Shown: positions 1 through 9,001 of the stretch, one piece after another
How positions within the stretch are numbered: position 1 is the first letter of the stretch
Layout of the letters: each line of letters starts with the position of its first letter
Source: Cytidiella melzeri
Lineage: Eukaryota > Basidiomycota > Agaricomycetes > Polyporales > Irpicaceae
DNA: 31,169 nt
Assembly (NCBI GenBank): GCA_022592445.1
Contig: JABYQR010000463.1
Span: 1-31,169, forward strand
Reading direction: 5' to 3'
Translations under genes and position numbers: made by a program
Notes under the pieces: model-generated
Database searches by the model: none
What the model saw: the letters and a program-made list of their open reading frames with translations, nothing else
Told to the model about the DNA's origin: nothing

Positions 1-1109
1 GGTGACCGTGACCGAGTGGCGAGCTCCGCAGTAGCTTAATTCTCCATTGATATCTCACATTCTCTGTAAAATAACCAAGCCGCATTAGATACACGTCAAC
101 TGCATTTCGAACAGAGTCCCACGACATCCGTCAACCCCATCGTGAACCTGCGCTTTAGGGCGAGATGGCCACAATGGGCGCTTGCATGATGGCTGCCGCG
201 GAAGTGCCATTTCCACGCATTCAAAAGCCGTAGCGTACATTAAAATTGATTAAAATTAAATAGAGGCATTCATTTGTATGTAAGGCTTCACCTGAAAAAG
301 ACTCTTTCTCATAAAAACTGTCGCTGTCGAGTTACGAGGGATATATCATTGGCGCCCGAGAATTCGTCTCCTACGGTAAGTCTGTGAAGCGCCCGTTAAG
401 TCCGTTAAGTCTGTGGGCGCCATCGTTAAATCCTCTCGACATAACGGACCTACTGGACCTACTAGGTCCCACCCCTTCCCATCACGAAGCCCCTGGTTGT
501 TCGACTGCAGATACTGGTTATTAATGACATATAACAATCACCGAGATATATCGTGACATAAGCTTTATTGAGTACAAGCAGCCGTCACTGGTACATGCGT
601 CGCAGCGTGGAGAACACAGCCTAGCTGTGGTGAGAATGGCAACTGATACTTCACAGCCCTGACCCCAATGCTGCTGTGTGCGCCGGCAGTAGTTTGCACT
701 GCTGCGGTTGACCTTGTTGCCGCTTACTTCGCTTTTGACACATGTAGCGACATCAGACTCGGACTGTGGCAAATGCGGGTGATGATGTAAATGACTCAAA
801 TAATGTTAGTGTTACAACGACCTAAGGACATGAAGCGGGACCAGTCAAGATGATATCAATATGTAAACGCTGCTTGTGTGCGTCGCGGTGAATGGAGCAA
901 AGATGCGAAAGCCAGATGACGATGAGAGTTTGGTATGCGAAATGTAGAGAGAAGACATAACCAATTTGTGCATGGTACAGAGGATTCAAGAACGGCGAGA
1001 ATAAATGACGTTGTTCGCGTCGGAAGTGCTGCCTTATTTTCTTCAGGTTTACATCCTATAAATAAATTGATAAGCAGACAAATCAGAAGCACAACAGAAC
1101 ACTTGATAG
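1..1109. other. Region without a recognised gene; possible LTR end and PBS near 348-359
   Basis: I see no convincing gene here. The short open frames on both strands have no recognisable motif. Bases 341-348 end in CA and are followed after one base by TGGCGCCCGA (350-359), which matches the start of a lysine-tRNA primer-binding site as used by some LTR retroelements. The left part may therefore be an old LTR. No gag or pol remains are visible to its right. Two 9-bp tandem duplications lie at 395-412 and 446-463. The last part is presumably the 3' flank of the minus-strand TFIIA gene. Confidence 0.35.
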
Positions 1110-2382
1110 CTACCATTCAAATTCACTGTGAAAGAGGTGTTCAGTGTTGTTCAGAACTGTGAAGGATGGTACGCTTACCCATTACATTTAGCAAATAGAT
1201 AGTCTTTGTCGTTGACATGGATCATGCCATCTTTGAGAACACATTTCCACTTGTTCTTGACCCTCGCAACCTGCAGCCACATATTGTTTAGCGAAAGCTA
1301 CAACACGAAGGAGCGTGTCACATACCTTATCGTACGTGCAGAAGACAATGTCTGTTCCAGCACCTCCACCCACTTCATCCCCGTCATCATCAGAGTCGGA
1401 GTCGTCCAAATCACTGTTAATGGCTTCATCATCCTCTGCACCGCCGGTTCTGGATTGAGAAGGTTGCGGCAAGCTAGGATGTGCGGCGCCTCGAGGAGCA
1501 TAAGCAGGCGGAGGACTAGGTGAGTCAGACGATGACGAAGAAGAAGGACCATCGACCTGGGGTAATCTACCACAAGGAGCCGTGCTGGAAGAAGCGTGAG
1601 CACCATCACTTTGCGGGATACGCCCGTTGCTGCTCTTCTGTGCCGCGGAAGGGTTGGCGACAGGGTAACGGGCTGTGGGTGCGGTTCCTTGGAACGTCAT
1701 GACCTGGCCGCCAGGTCTGGGAGGCACCCCCGGACCAGAAATTTGCGGTCCTGGTAACGAGGGAAGGGAGTATCCTGGGCCTTGAGAAGGTCCGCTCAAC
1801 ATGTAACGCGAATCGACGGGCTCAGTCTTGACCTGAGGTCCCGGCGGTGGAGGAGGAGTGTAATAATACTGAGAAGGATGTCCATGCATCGGATGAGGGG
1901 GGTACGCTGGGTGATGAGGAGTATTAGATTGCTGAGGCGCTACGGAAGGGTGTGTGGGATGGTGCGGCGGAACTGGCTGAGGCGGCGGAGGCTCGAATTC
2001 AGCAACGTGAGACGCGATGACCTTTGCTTCCCATTTCTGTATTTGTGAAGCGGTGTAAGTATTTCGTTCGCAGCCTAACGCTACAAATAAAGTTGTAGCA
2101 GAGGTACTTACGTGCTGTAATTCGGCAAGGATATCCTCGCTGACGCCGTACTCGTCAAATTCGGGTTTTATTGACCGAATAACATCGTCAATGACGACAC
2201 GGTATATCGACGGCTGATGGGCGTGAGTGAAGTGAGAGATTGCATTGATTGCGTTTGACAGGGAGAGGGCGACATAGGGATCGATAGCACACACGACGAA
2301 GACAGGAATATACTCAGCGACATGGACAGAAAGTGAACGATACAGGAGACGGTGAGTAGCTCACCACTATTTTATTCGACAT
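1110..2382 (-). CDS. TOA1: Transcription initiation factor IIA large subunit
   Basis: This is the large (alpha/beta) subunit of TFIIA, which binds TBP-TATA complexes in the nucleus and stabilises RNA polymerase II pre-initiation complexes. My model has five exons: 2382-2365, 2213-2112, 2036-1326, 1270-1179 and 1125-1110 (939 nt, 312 aa), all phases consistent. The start MSNKIV comes from the tiny first exon and joins PSIYRVVIDDVI, the classic N-terminal four-helix-bundle motif. ELQH then joins KWEAKV. The middle (about residues 50-235) is a Pro/Gln/Ser-rich linker of the usual kind. An acidic INSDLDDSDS stretch precedes the C-terminal beta-barrel (DIVFCTYDK, ARVKNKWKC, DGMIHVN), and the protein ends in the diagnostic GEFEW from the 16-nt last exon. 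Family and exon calls are strong; expression is not tested. Confidence 0.93.
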
Positions 2383-3362
2383 AATGATCTCCTCAGCGTT
2401 GCAGATGAAATTTCGCTAGCACAGGCCGGCAACGACGACTCCTCGTTGAATTCGACGGGAGAGGCGGGGCCCAGCGCTGGTGGGCAGAAGGGGGCGAGTC
2501 GACGTTTTATACAAGGTAGACATCCTGGTGCAACCTGTAAACAGGGGAAACCTCCGCTTCAAACTCCGACGAACGAGGCACGTTCGAATTCCCACGCACG
2601 GCCCACGTTAAGCCACGTGATAGGCGCTACTTACCAGGCTGTAGGCTCGGGCGTCCTTGAAGCAGTCCAACTGAATGCATGTTGCTTCTGAGGATTGTCT
2701 AGCATTATACCATATGACGATGTAAAACAAGATAATCCGCACTATTAATGTGCTCTTAATTGGGTGGCTGTTAAGCGTAAAAATGGAATGTGCCCGCCCG
2801 ACTCCTTCAACCACGTACGTATATCCCAGACAATAACCGTGACGGAGTCACCGTCATCTGGAACTGCAGGCGGAAGATGAGCGCGTTCTCCATTGAAACG
2901 GTTCGGGAGTAGGTTTGCTTCTGCAGCCCCAGTAATATCATGTCCCCACCAAGACGCCTCCTGAACTCACACTGTGCCAAATGTGCAGAGATCATCTGCC
3001 ATCCTTCTGTAGCAACTGGTGGACGCTAACGGTGTTCCTCCAGTTGGATGCCACTTCCACTCGAGAGATATGCGTCAGCCATTGTTGTCTCGCAGGAGTT
3101 GGGGAATGCGCTTGGCTCTAGGTGGCATTTGTTTGCAATTCCTGGTCATCGAACACAAACTCTGTACTCGACAGAGTGCGGAACACTGTCGGAGCGAAGG
3201 CAGTTCAGAAGGACTCGGTGGCCAAGCTGGACAGGCGTGGCTAGTTGCCGAGAGGACTGGATCAGACATAAACCTATTCAAAGCTGCAGGGCAGCTGGTA
3301 TTGACGGCTAGATCGGGAGGACAAGCTCACTATTCCGGGTACAGCTAGGGGTCAAAGTTCCG
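2383..3362. other. Intergenic region upstream of TFIIA gene
   Basis: About 980 bp between the TFIIA start codon and the stop of the next minus-strand gene. It must contain the TFIIA promoter. I found no TATA box I would defend. The longest open frames (2446-2691 and 3019-3348, plus strand) have unconvincing composition and no motifs, so I regard them as chance. Confidence 0.6.
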
Positions 3363-4351
3363 CTACGGACAACTCAGGTTTTGTCTTGCTTCGCTCATGG
3401 ACACACCAGTTGGCAGGCCAGATTCTTTGTCATCAGAGGATTCGACGTTCAGGTCACCATCAACGTCGCTAATCGAATGTCTGATCTCTGGGCTCCTAAA
3501 GCAGCTGTGAAGATCCTCCAAGTTGGTGTCGCCCTCTGTGTAGTTGAGCATGGAAGTGCCGTAGCCATGTATGAGAGACGTCGAGCTAGCAACCGTCTGA
3601 AAGGAGTCATGGCTAGAACCTGATAATTGCACATCCTCGAGATCAGACAGCATGATTGAACAGCCCTCGCAGACATACCTGACTGAAGTGCAACGCCAGT
3701 CGGTATGACATACGGCTTCTCGATCTCTGGTGTGAAGACGAGAAACGTTGGTCGACTCCGGATGTCCAAAGTCCTTATGACACGCTTCTTCTTCCCAGTT
3801 TCATAAGTACTAAGGAGGATGACACCAAACATGTCCCGCGAACATGAGGATAGGAGCGATAAGGGCGCGTCTCACCTCAAGTGGATTGCGCATGATCTCC
3901 TCATAGTCGGGGGTTGGCGCCACGCGGGTCGGTGTTGCTGCCGTCGGGGTCTTCCTAACCGTGTATGTTGCCTGGTCTACTGAATGCGATAGTGTGCAGG
4001 TGCGAACAAGTCCCGCTTCTGCAGTGGTTGAACATGTCTGTGTTGTTATATGAGGTCTGTGTTTCGATGGTTCCGCAGGCGCAGGTGTAAACAGGACGGT
4101 ACTGAACAGTGACCTGCGTTCAGTATGAGAGTGACGCATCCATAGCAAGCCAGTCACCTCGAATCTCCTATAGCCACTTGACAGTTATCTTCTTTTGCTC
4201 CATATTGCGTGAAAGGATTCAACACGTCCGGCGTGCAATCCCACAGGAACTTCTGCAGTCCACGTATTCGTCTATATATCTGCGGAGCGGGAGCTAACAT
4301 GTTGATCAAGCCTGCTACCATGCTCATGAGCGTCAGATGTAAGAGATCCAT
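3363..4351 (-). CDS. Unrecognised secretory/type I membrane protein gene, apparently frameshifted
   Basis: I do not recognise this family. Exons that fit in phase are 4351-4158, 4113-3876, about 3832-3679 and 3619-3363. The ATG at 4351 starts a signal-peptide-like stretch (MDLLHLTLMSMVAGLINMLA) followed by APAP. Exon 2 encodes a Cys-containing, Thr/Pro-rich segment ending TPDYEEIMRNPLE. Next comes VRRALIAPILMFAG, and one base out of frame FGVILL then TGKKKRV; together they look like one transmembrane helix with a basic stop-transfer. The downstream segment (RTLDIRSRPTFLVFTPEI) and an acidic Ser-rich tail would be cytosolic. Splicing 3875-3810 instead gives an immediate stop, so a frameshift, an unusual acceptor near 3793 or a sequence error is needed. 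It lies 234 bp downstream of RKM4 on the same strand. Confidence 0.5.
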
Positions 4352-4585
4352 GGACGCGAAGGGTATGTAGTAGCAATGCACGCGCAGGTCGCCGTCAAGA
4401 CGAATGGATGGTGGGGAACTAAGTTGAGTCTCGAGTGAAAACCGAACACCGTTTACCGTCACAGTCACGTTCGAAGCAATGCCGAAAAATCAAAAATGGA
4501 CCACGATAGCTTCCTGTTATGGTAGATACACTTGCCATATGCAGAAAATGCGACATGTTCTGTTCACAAATGAAGGTTTGGAGTG

Positions 4586-6559
4586 TCACCGTCGTGCCTT
4601 CTTGTCTCCTGCGGTCTTCGTCTGCCCGTTCTCTGCTCTCTTTCTCTTGTTGCCTTTGTCCGATGCTTGCAGTTCCTCGATTTGAGAATTCACGGCAGCG
4701 AGCGCACCGACGAGGATTCGCTTTTCACCCAGTCGAACTATAGTCGCATTTCGCTTGTTTGTGCTGAGAGTGTCATCCGCGAGACGGGATTCATCCTCCT
4801 TAAACCACAAGTTATTGACAATTGGCAGGATGTTCATATATAGAAAGCTAACCTCGAGTGTCGTGGAATATTCCGCCAGACGATTTTGGATCACTTCGAC
4901 CGCAATAGCCAAAACCTCCACATCGATAAGTGGTTTAGGAAGCTTACTCTTCGACTGCGTCTTTTGCCATTCCGATTCAGATTGTAGCAAGAGCCGAATC
5001 AACGAGACAAGCTCTGGCGGGAGCTGGCAGTCCGTGAATATGACAAAGGCACTAGGAGAGCATCTGTTAGCACAAACGCAAGCATAGCACCTCGACAGTA
5101 GCTCCACGTACTCATCTTCGGCTTCCTCAAGCCACCAATCTATGCGCTCCTGGAAGGATGCTGAGCCGCCCTTTGACACGGTTTGAACGACAAGGTCCGC
5201 GCGAACCTCGACAATGTCTGCCATATTACCCGCACCGGATAAAGGCGGATGAAGCGGAAGGATGTCTACATGCCCATATCGACGGAGAAGATCCGAGTTT
5301 GGCAGGTCACCGTATGTGTTCCACTGAAAACGGCCCAACTTGAATACCAGTCAGCTTTCAGATAGCTTTTGGGAAGCGCACTATTTGCTCTCCCGCCTTG
5401 ATCGTTTTCGTCGTGATCATCTTCAAATCCCGTTCTTCGTGGAATAATTTCGCCTGCAGCGGTTGAGTACATGTTCCACCGTATATCCTGGATGCAAGCC
5501 GCTTACGTTTTCCGACTGAAACCGCGCGTTGAGCATATCCGCCATCGGGACCATTGCCACATCAGCTGGATCATCTTCGTTTTCGTCTTCATCATCATCT
5601 TCTCCGCTCTCCTCCACATCCTGCTCGGCCACTGATGTTGGATCATCAACGTCCATGGCGGCGGCGCTATCTGCGCTAGTATCAGCTGCTTCAGGCCCAC
5701 TGGGTTCGCCGTCGCTCTGTTTCTGAGCCTCGCTTTCCCACTTTGAAACCTGAAAGCTTCGTGACAGGATTCGGCTTCCCATGATATGATAACGTTCGAG
5801 GGTGTAGCACTGTGGCACTTGCTCCGGACGAAACAGATCCGTGCGGCTCTTGACAGATCGTCAGAACTATGCCGTATGACTCCATAACAAACGTGAAATA
5901 GCACCTGTATCAAAGGGACAATCTTGCTGTAAAAATCCTTCTCAGCCTCTGCCTTTCCGATTTTGTCTGGGAAAAAACAAACGCCAAGGTCAATACGGCA
6001 AGCCCGACCAGCGAAAGGCAGCAGACCAACCTACCACAGAGGTCCCCTTCAGCTCCTCAAGCTCCGCCTCGTCCCAAAACATGGGTGTTTCAAATTTAGA
6101 CGGCAATATGGCTGAACAAGGTAAGATTGAACTTAGTACTTGGAATTAACAGACGGACAAGAATCCGCCGTGGCCACGCACACATGTAGGCATTCCACCT
6201 CGACTCCGTGCTCTGTGCTTCTTCCCACATCATGCACAGGATTAGGCCAGCCCAGCCGACGTGCAGACCGTGCTGCTTCCATACCGACGCCCCAATCTTG
6301 CTCGGCAATGCTGATGTCCGTGTTGACAGGGTGAGCTCTCTGGGGATGGAGAACAACGTATGTCCTTCCTGAGCACAAATTTCGCGAGGGTTTCAGACTA
6401 TTTTGTTCGCTGCAAAAAAAAAAAAAGTGATACATTGCTCACCGGCAGGTCTCGCAGAGCAATTGCTCCTCGTGCAAACCCAGGTATCTCGTCCACCTTC
6501 ATCGCAGTCTTGTCAATATATCCATTTTGACTCTGGAACCAATCCAGAAACGCGTCCAT
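4586..6559 (-). CDS. RKM4: SET-domain ribosomal N-lysine methyltransferase (Rkm4/SETD6 type)
   Basis: A SET-family lysine methyltransferase. By family knowledge, yeast Rkm4 uses S-adenosylmethionine to methylate a large-subunit ribosomal protein. My nine-exon model is 6559-6443, 6368-6182, 6111-6031, 5966-5905, 5848-5507, 5453-5382, 5323-5112, 5051-4853 and 4798-4586 (1,485 nt, 494 aa), in phase throughout. Visible signatures are a start MDAFLDWFQ, GFARGAIALRDLP, SVVDKIGKAEAEKDF, the SET core VPMADMLNARF (residues 249-259), and after two short introns WNTYGDLPNSDLLRRYGHVD (from 288, with the SET tyrosine at 291). The C-terminal Rubisco-substrate-binding-like part includes RLGEKRIL, and the protein ends in a Lys/Arg-rich tail. 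An acidic insert (about residues 205-245) precedes the SET core. The exon 3 donor is a weak GTTGGT, chosen because it restores VVDKIG. The gene is divergent from the CRAL-TRIO gene. Confidence 0.9.
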
Positions 6560-6821
6560 ATCAGCAGCAGCGCTGGTTAGACTCAGTGAGAAGGAGAAGG
6601 AGACGTTTAAGTAAAGGCAAAAAAAGAATTGACGGATAAGTGGCTTGTGGAAGAGAATTCGTCGTGAAATTGATGTCGTCCATGTCGTTCATTCACATGC
6701 TTCCAGCTTAACCGCTACTGTATTCATCTTGCAGCTTGCATTGAACCAGCACGGTAATGCAGACGGCGTGCCCACTCTTCAGGCCAACTCTCCTCTCACT
6801 GTCGTCGACGTTGACCCGTCC
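6560..6821. promoter_or_regulatory. Shared upstream region of RKM4 and CRAL-TRIO genes
   Basis: Only 262 bp separate the two divergent start codons, so both promoters and 5' UTRs must lie here, or introns must extend the plus-strand gene upstream. I see no TATA box or known operator. Several ATGs at 6673-6699 open a short frame that stops before the 6822 start. Confidence 0.45.
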
Positions 6822-8457
6822 ATGAGCGTCGACATCCGAGAGACCCTCCAAACCCAGTTCAACGACCTGAACGAACTATATTCACAACATATCCATGCCG
6901 CTCAGGATTTGCAGACAGTCCTCATCGCGGATATTCTTCCCGGCTTGGCGGACGAGCTCGGTTGGGATGAGGACCAAATTCACTACGCACACGAGTGGCT
7001 GAGGGATACAGGTACGTCGAGCAGCTTGCCCGTGTTCGAACAGTAGCTGAACGCGTCGGTCGACATGTAGAGTCCGTCTTTCGCATGCTCAGGGTAAGTG
7101 TTATCCCACTCAGCCACTTCAAATTCGTCGCTGTGAAAAACGCTGAGACGGTGATCAGCGACACAAATTCACAAACTCTTTCGCGTTAGAAACGCTTCGA
7201 ACAACACTACCATGGCGTCTCGCCACTCTTCCCCCTTCGTCCTCACGCGCGCCATCGCCCTACCTACGATGTCTGCCAATGGACGTCCGAGATCCGTTTG
7301 GCCGCCCCATCATCGTAGTCCAGCTCTCCAGCCTGTGGGACGCTGGCGAAGACTTGAAAGCATCTCTATTCCACAACGTTGAGCTCATGAGATTACACCT
7401 CGTTCGCATCAACGAACGGGAACCAGGCGCACGTCCTATTTTGCAGTATGTTGCCCTGCTCGATATCAAGGGCTTGGCGTTCAATGGTGTCGTGAGTGAC
7501 TATTCCAGAGAAGCTGTGCGCAAACAGTAATTACGAGCTTTATCGAGTAGCAAAGTGTCCAGCTGTTGAATTGGTTCGTCCACGAACTGATTCCCAAGTT
7601 TCCCGGGCTGCTCGCAGCAGGTACGTTCCCCACCTTGCGCTTTCCCCTCTTCGACATACGTGAGCTCACTCAAAATTATTATAGTGTTTGTGCTCAATTA
7701 CTCTTGGGCTCAAGCAGGTCTGTGGAACCTCACAAAGTCAGCAAAGCCCGCTCTCGTCGTAGATCCCTGACCCTGATCAAACCACCTTCCAGACGACTTT
7801 TGCCTGCTTCAGCCCTCACGAAGGTCTTCTTTCCCACCATACCCGAACTCGAGGCCTTCCTATCGCCAACTGTGCTCCCTCAAGGTACGGAAACCCTCAT
7901 TCGTATCACAACCAACATACACTGAATCCGTCTCTTAATGATTGTCTCTCTCTTGCGCAGACTGGTCCGGCGATCTCCCATACTTTTCAGACACCACCAA
8001 CGTCTTACAGCTGTACGCCACACCCTCATCCCTCCACCCTCCCTCACCTCCACCCCCCAAAAACCCCGTATGCGTATCCGTATCCGTATCCTCTGGCTCC
8101 CCAGAATCTTTCAACACGACAACCGCAGCTCCACCCTCACCCCCACCCTCACCGTCCACCCATGCCACACTCTCCTCCACGTCCCTCCTCAACCCCTTCT
8201 TCGGTTATCCCATCACATACTCAAACGAAGACCTGTCCGCGTCTACGCCCAACCTTCGACACGGCCGACGTCGAAAACGCGACTTATTCCTTACGCTGGC
8301 TCGGCTCTGGTGGCAACGATGGAAAACCCACGTAAGGTTGGTTTTCTTGGTGCTGTTGTTGGTGTTTGCGAGTTGGAAGCGGAGACGACGGGTGTGGAGT
8401 TTGGTGCGAGGGTGGGTTGTGGTGAGGCAGTCTAGACGTGTTGCGCTCGTTCAGTAA
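6822..8457 (+). CDS. CRAL-TRIO (SEC14-like) lipid-binding protein with C-terminal membrane anchor
   Basis: A SEC14/CRAL-TRIO-family protein, predicted to bind or exchange a small lipid at a membrane surface. The model has seven exons: 6822-7011, 7071-7093, 7159-7491, 7551-7620, 7685-7736, 7793-7884 and 7961-8457 (1,257 nt, 418 aa), in phase. The N-terminal helical part ends ESVFRMLR joined to RHKFTNSFALETLRTTLPWR. The lipid-binding core runs from about residue 112 (DPFGRPIIVVQL) through YVALLDIKGL, FVHELIPKFPG, FVLNYSWAQAGLWNLTKRLL, ALTKVFFPTIPE to DWSGDLPYF. A Pro/Ser-rich linker follows, then a short hydrophobic helix (about 380-392, LVFLVLLLVFASW) flanked by arginines, suggesting a tail anchor. 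The start is uncertain: 6822 is the first in-frame ATG, but an upstream exon is possible. Exact ligand unknown. Confidence 0.82.
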
Positions 8458-8665
8458 AGCATAGTCTTACTACTTGGATGTTCTTCTATCATTTTTTTTT
8501 TTCCCTTTAGGGGTTGGTGTTTTGACCCTCGAATCATGGACGTCGTCGTACTGCTGGAATAGATAGTCATAATTTCGATTGCTGCAGTTACAAAACTGCG
8601 GTGTATGCATGTTGATGGCGGGACTCGAAGAATTCTGTACTCGATTGACCGTAGAGAAAAACCTG

Positions 8666-8674
8666 AGCAGCGAG
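8666..8674. repeat. Target-site duplication, left copy
   Basis: AGCAGCGAG lies immediately outside the left end (CAGACTCC...) of the transposon and is repeated exactly at 14763-14771 immediately outside the right end (...GGAGTCTG). A perfect 9-bp duplication indicates insertion by cut-and-paste transposition and argues that both ends are intact. Confidence 0.9.
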
Positions 8675-8929
8675 CAGACTCCTACCCAGTCGCCGTCGGT
8701 CGGGAGAGCAGAGATATGCTGGGTCTCGAGGGGTGTTTGGTTGTGTTTAGTGTAATACTGTATATAGAAATTGATCAATCCAACACGTGCTATTCCCAAC
8801 CTTATTTCTGCTTCCCTCCCTCCGACGACTGGCACTTAACAAGTGTAAACAATGATTGGCGCCCCGGCCGGCGCACGCGGACTTTCAAGTTAACTCGAAA
8901 AATAACTCGCATTTCGGATTATTGTGACG
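8675..8929 (+). repeat. Left terminal inverted repeat
   Basis: 255 bp, nearly identical to the reverse complement of 14511-14762. Differences are a few substitutions (for example 8733 and 8754 areas), an extra 12 bp here (about 8781-8792) and a 9-bp shortfall at the inner end. It lies directly upstream of the DUF6589 gene (ATG at 9002), so it likely supplies that promoter and the transposase-binding site. Confidence 0.9.
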
Positions 8930-9001
8930 CGGTAAAATTCCGGACGAAAAGATGGTTAGATACGATCGCGACGACAGTATCTGTGTCGAGCAACCACCAC
9001 C

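Noticed and set aside
2446..2691. 81-aa plus-strand open frame upstream of TFIIA
   Set aside because: No motif, no partner exons, lies in the TFIIA promoter region.
7935..8192. Minus-strand glycine-rich frame and a second plus-strand frame at 7938-8435
   Set aside because: Both are shadows of the low-complexity linker in the last CRAL-TRIO exon, which is in phase with conserved motifs.
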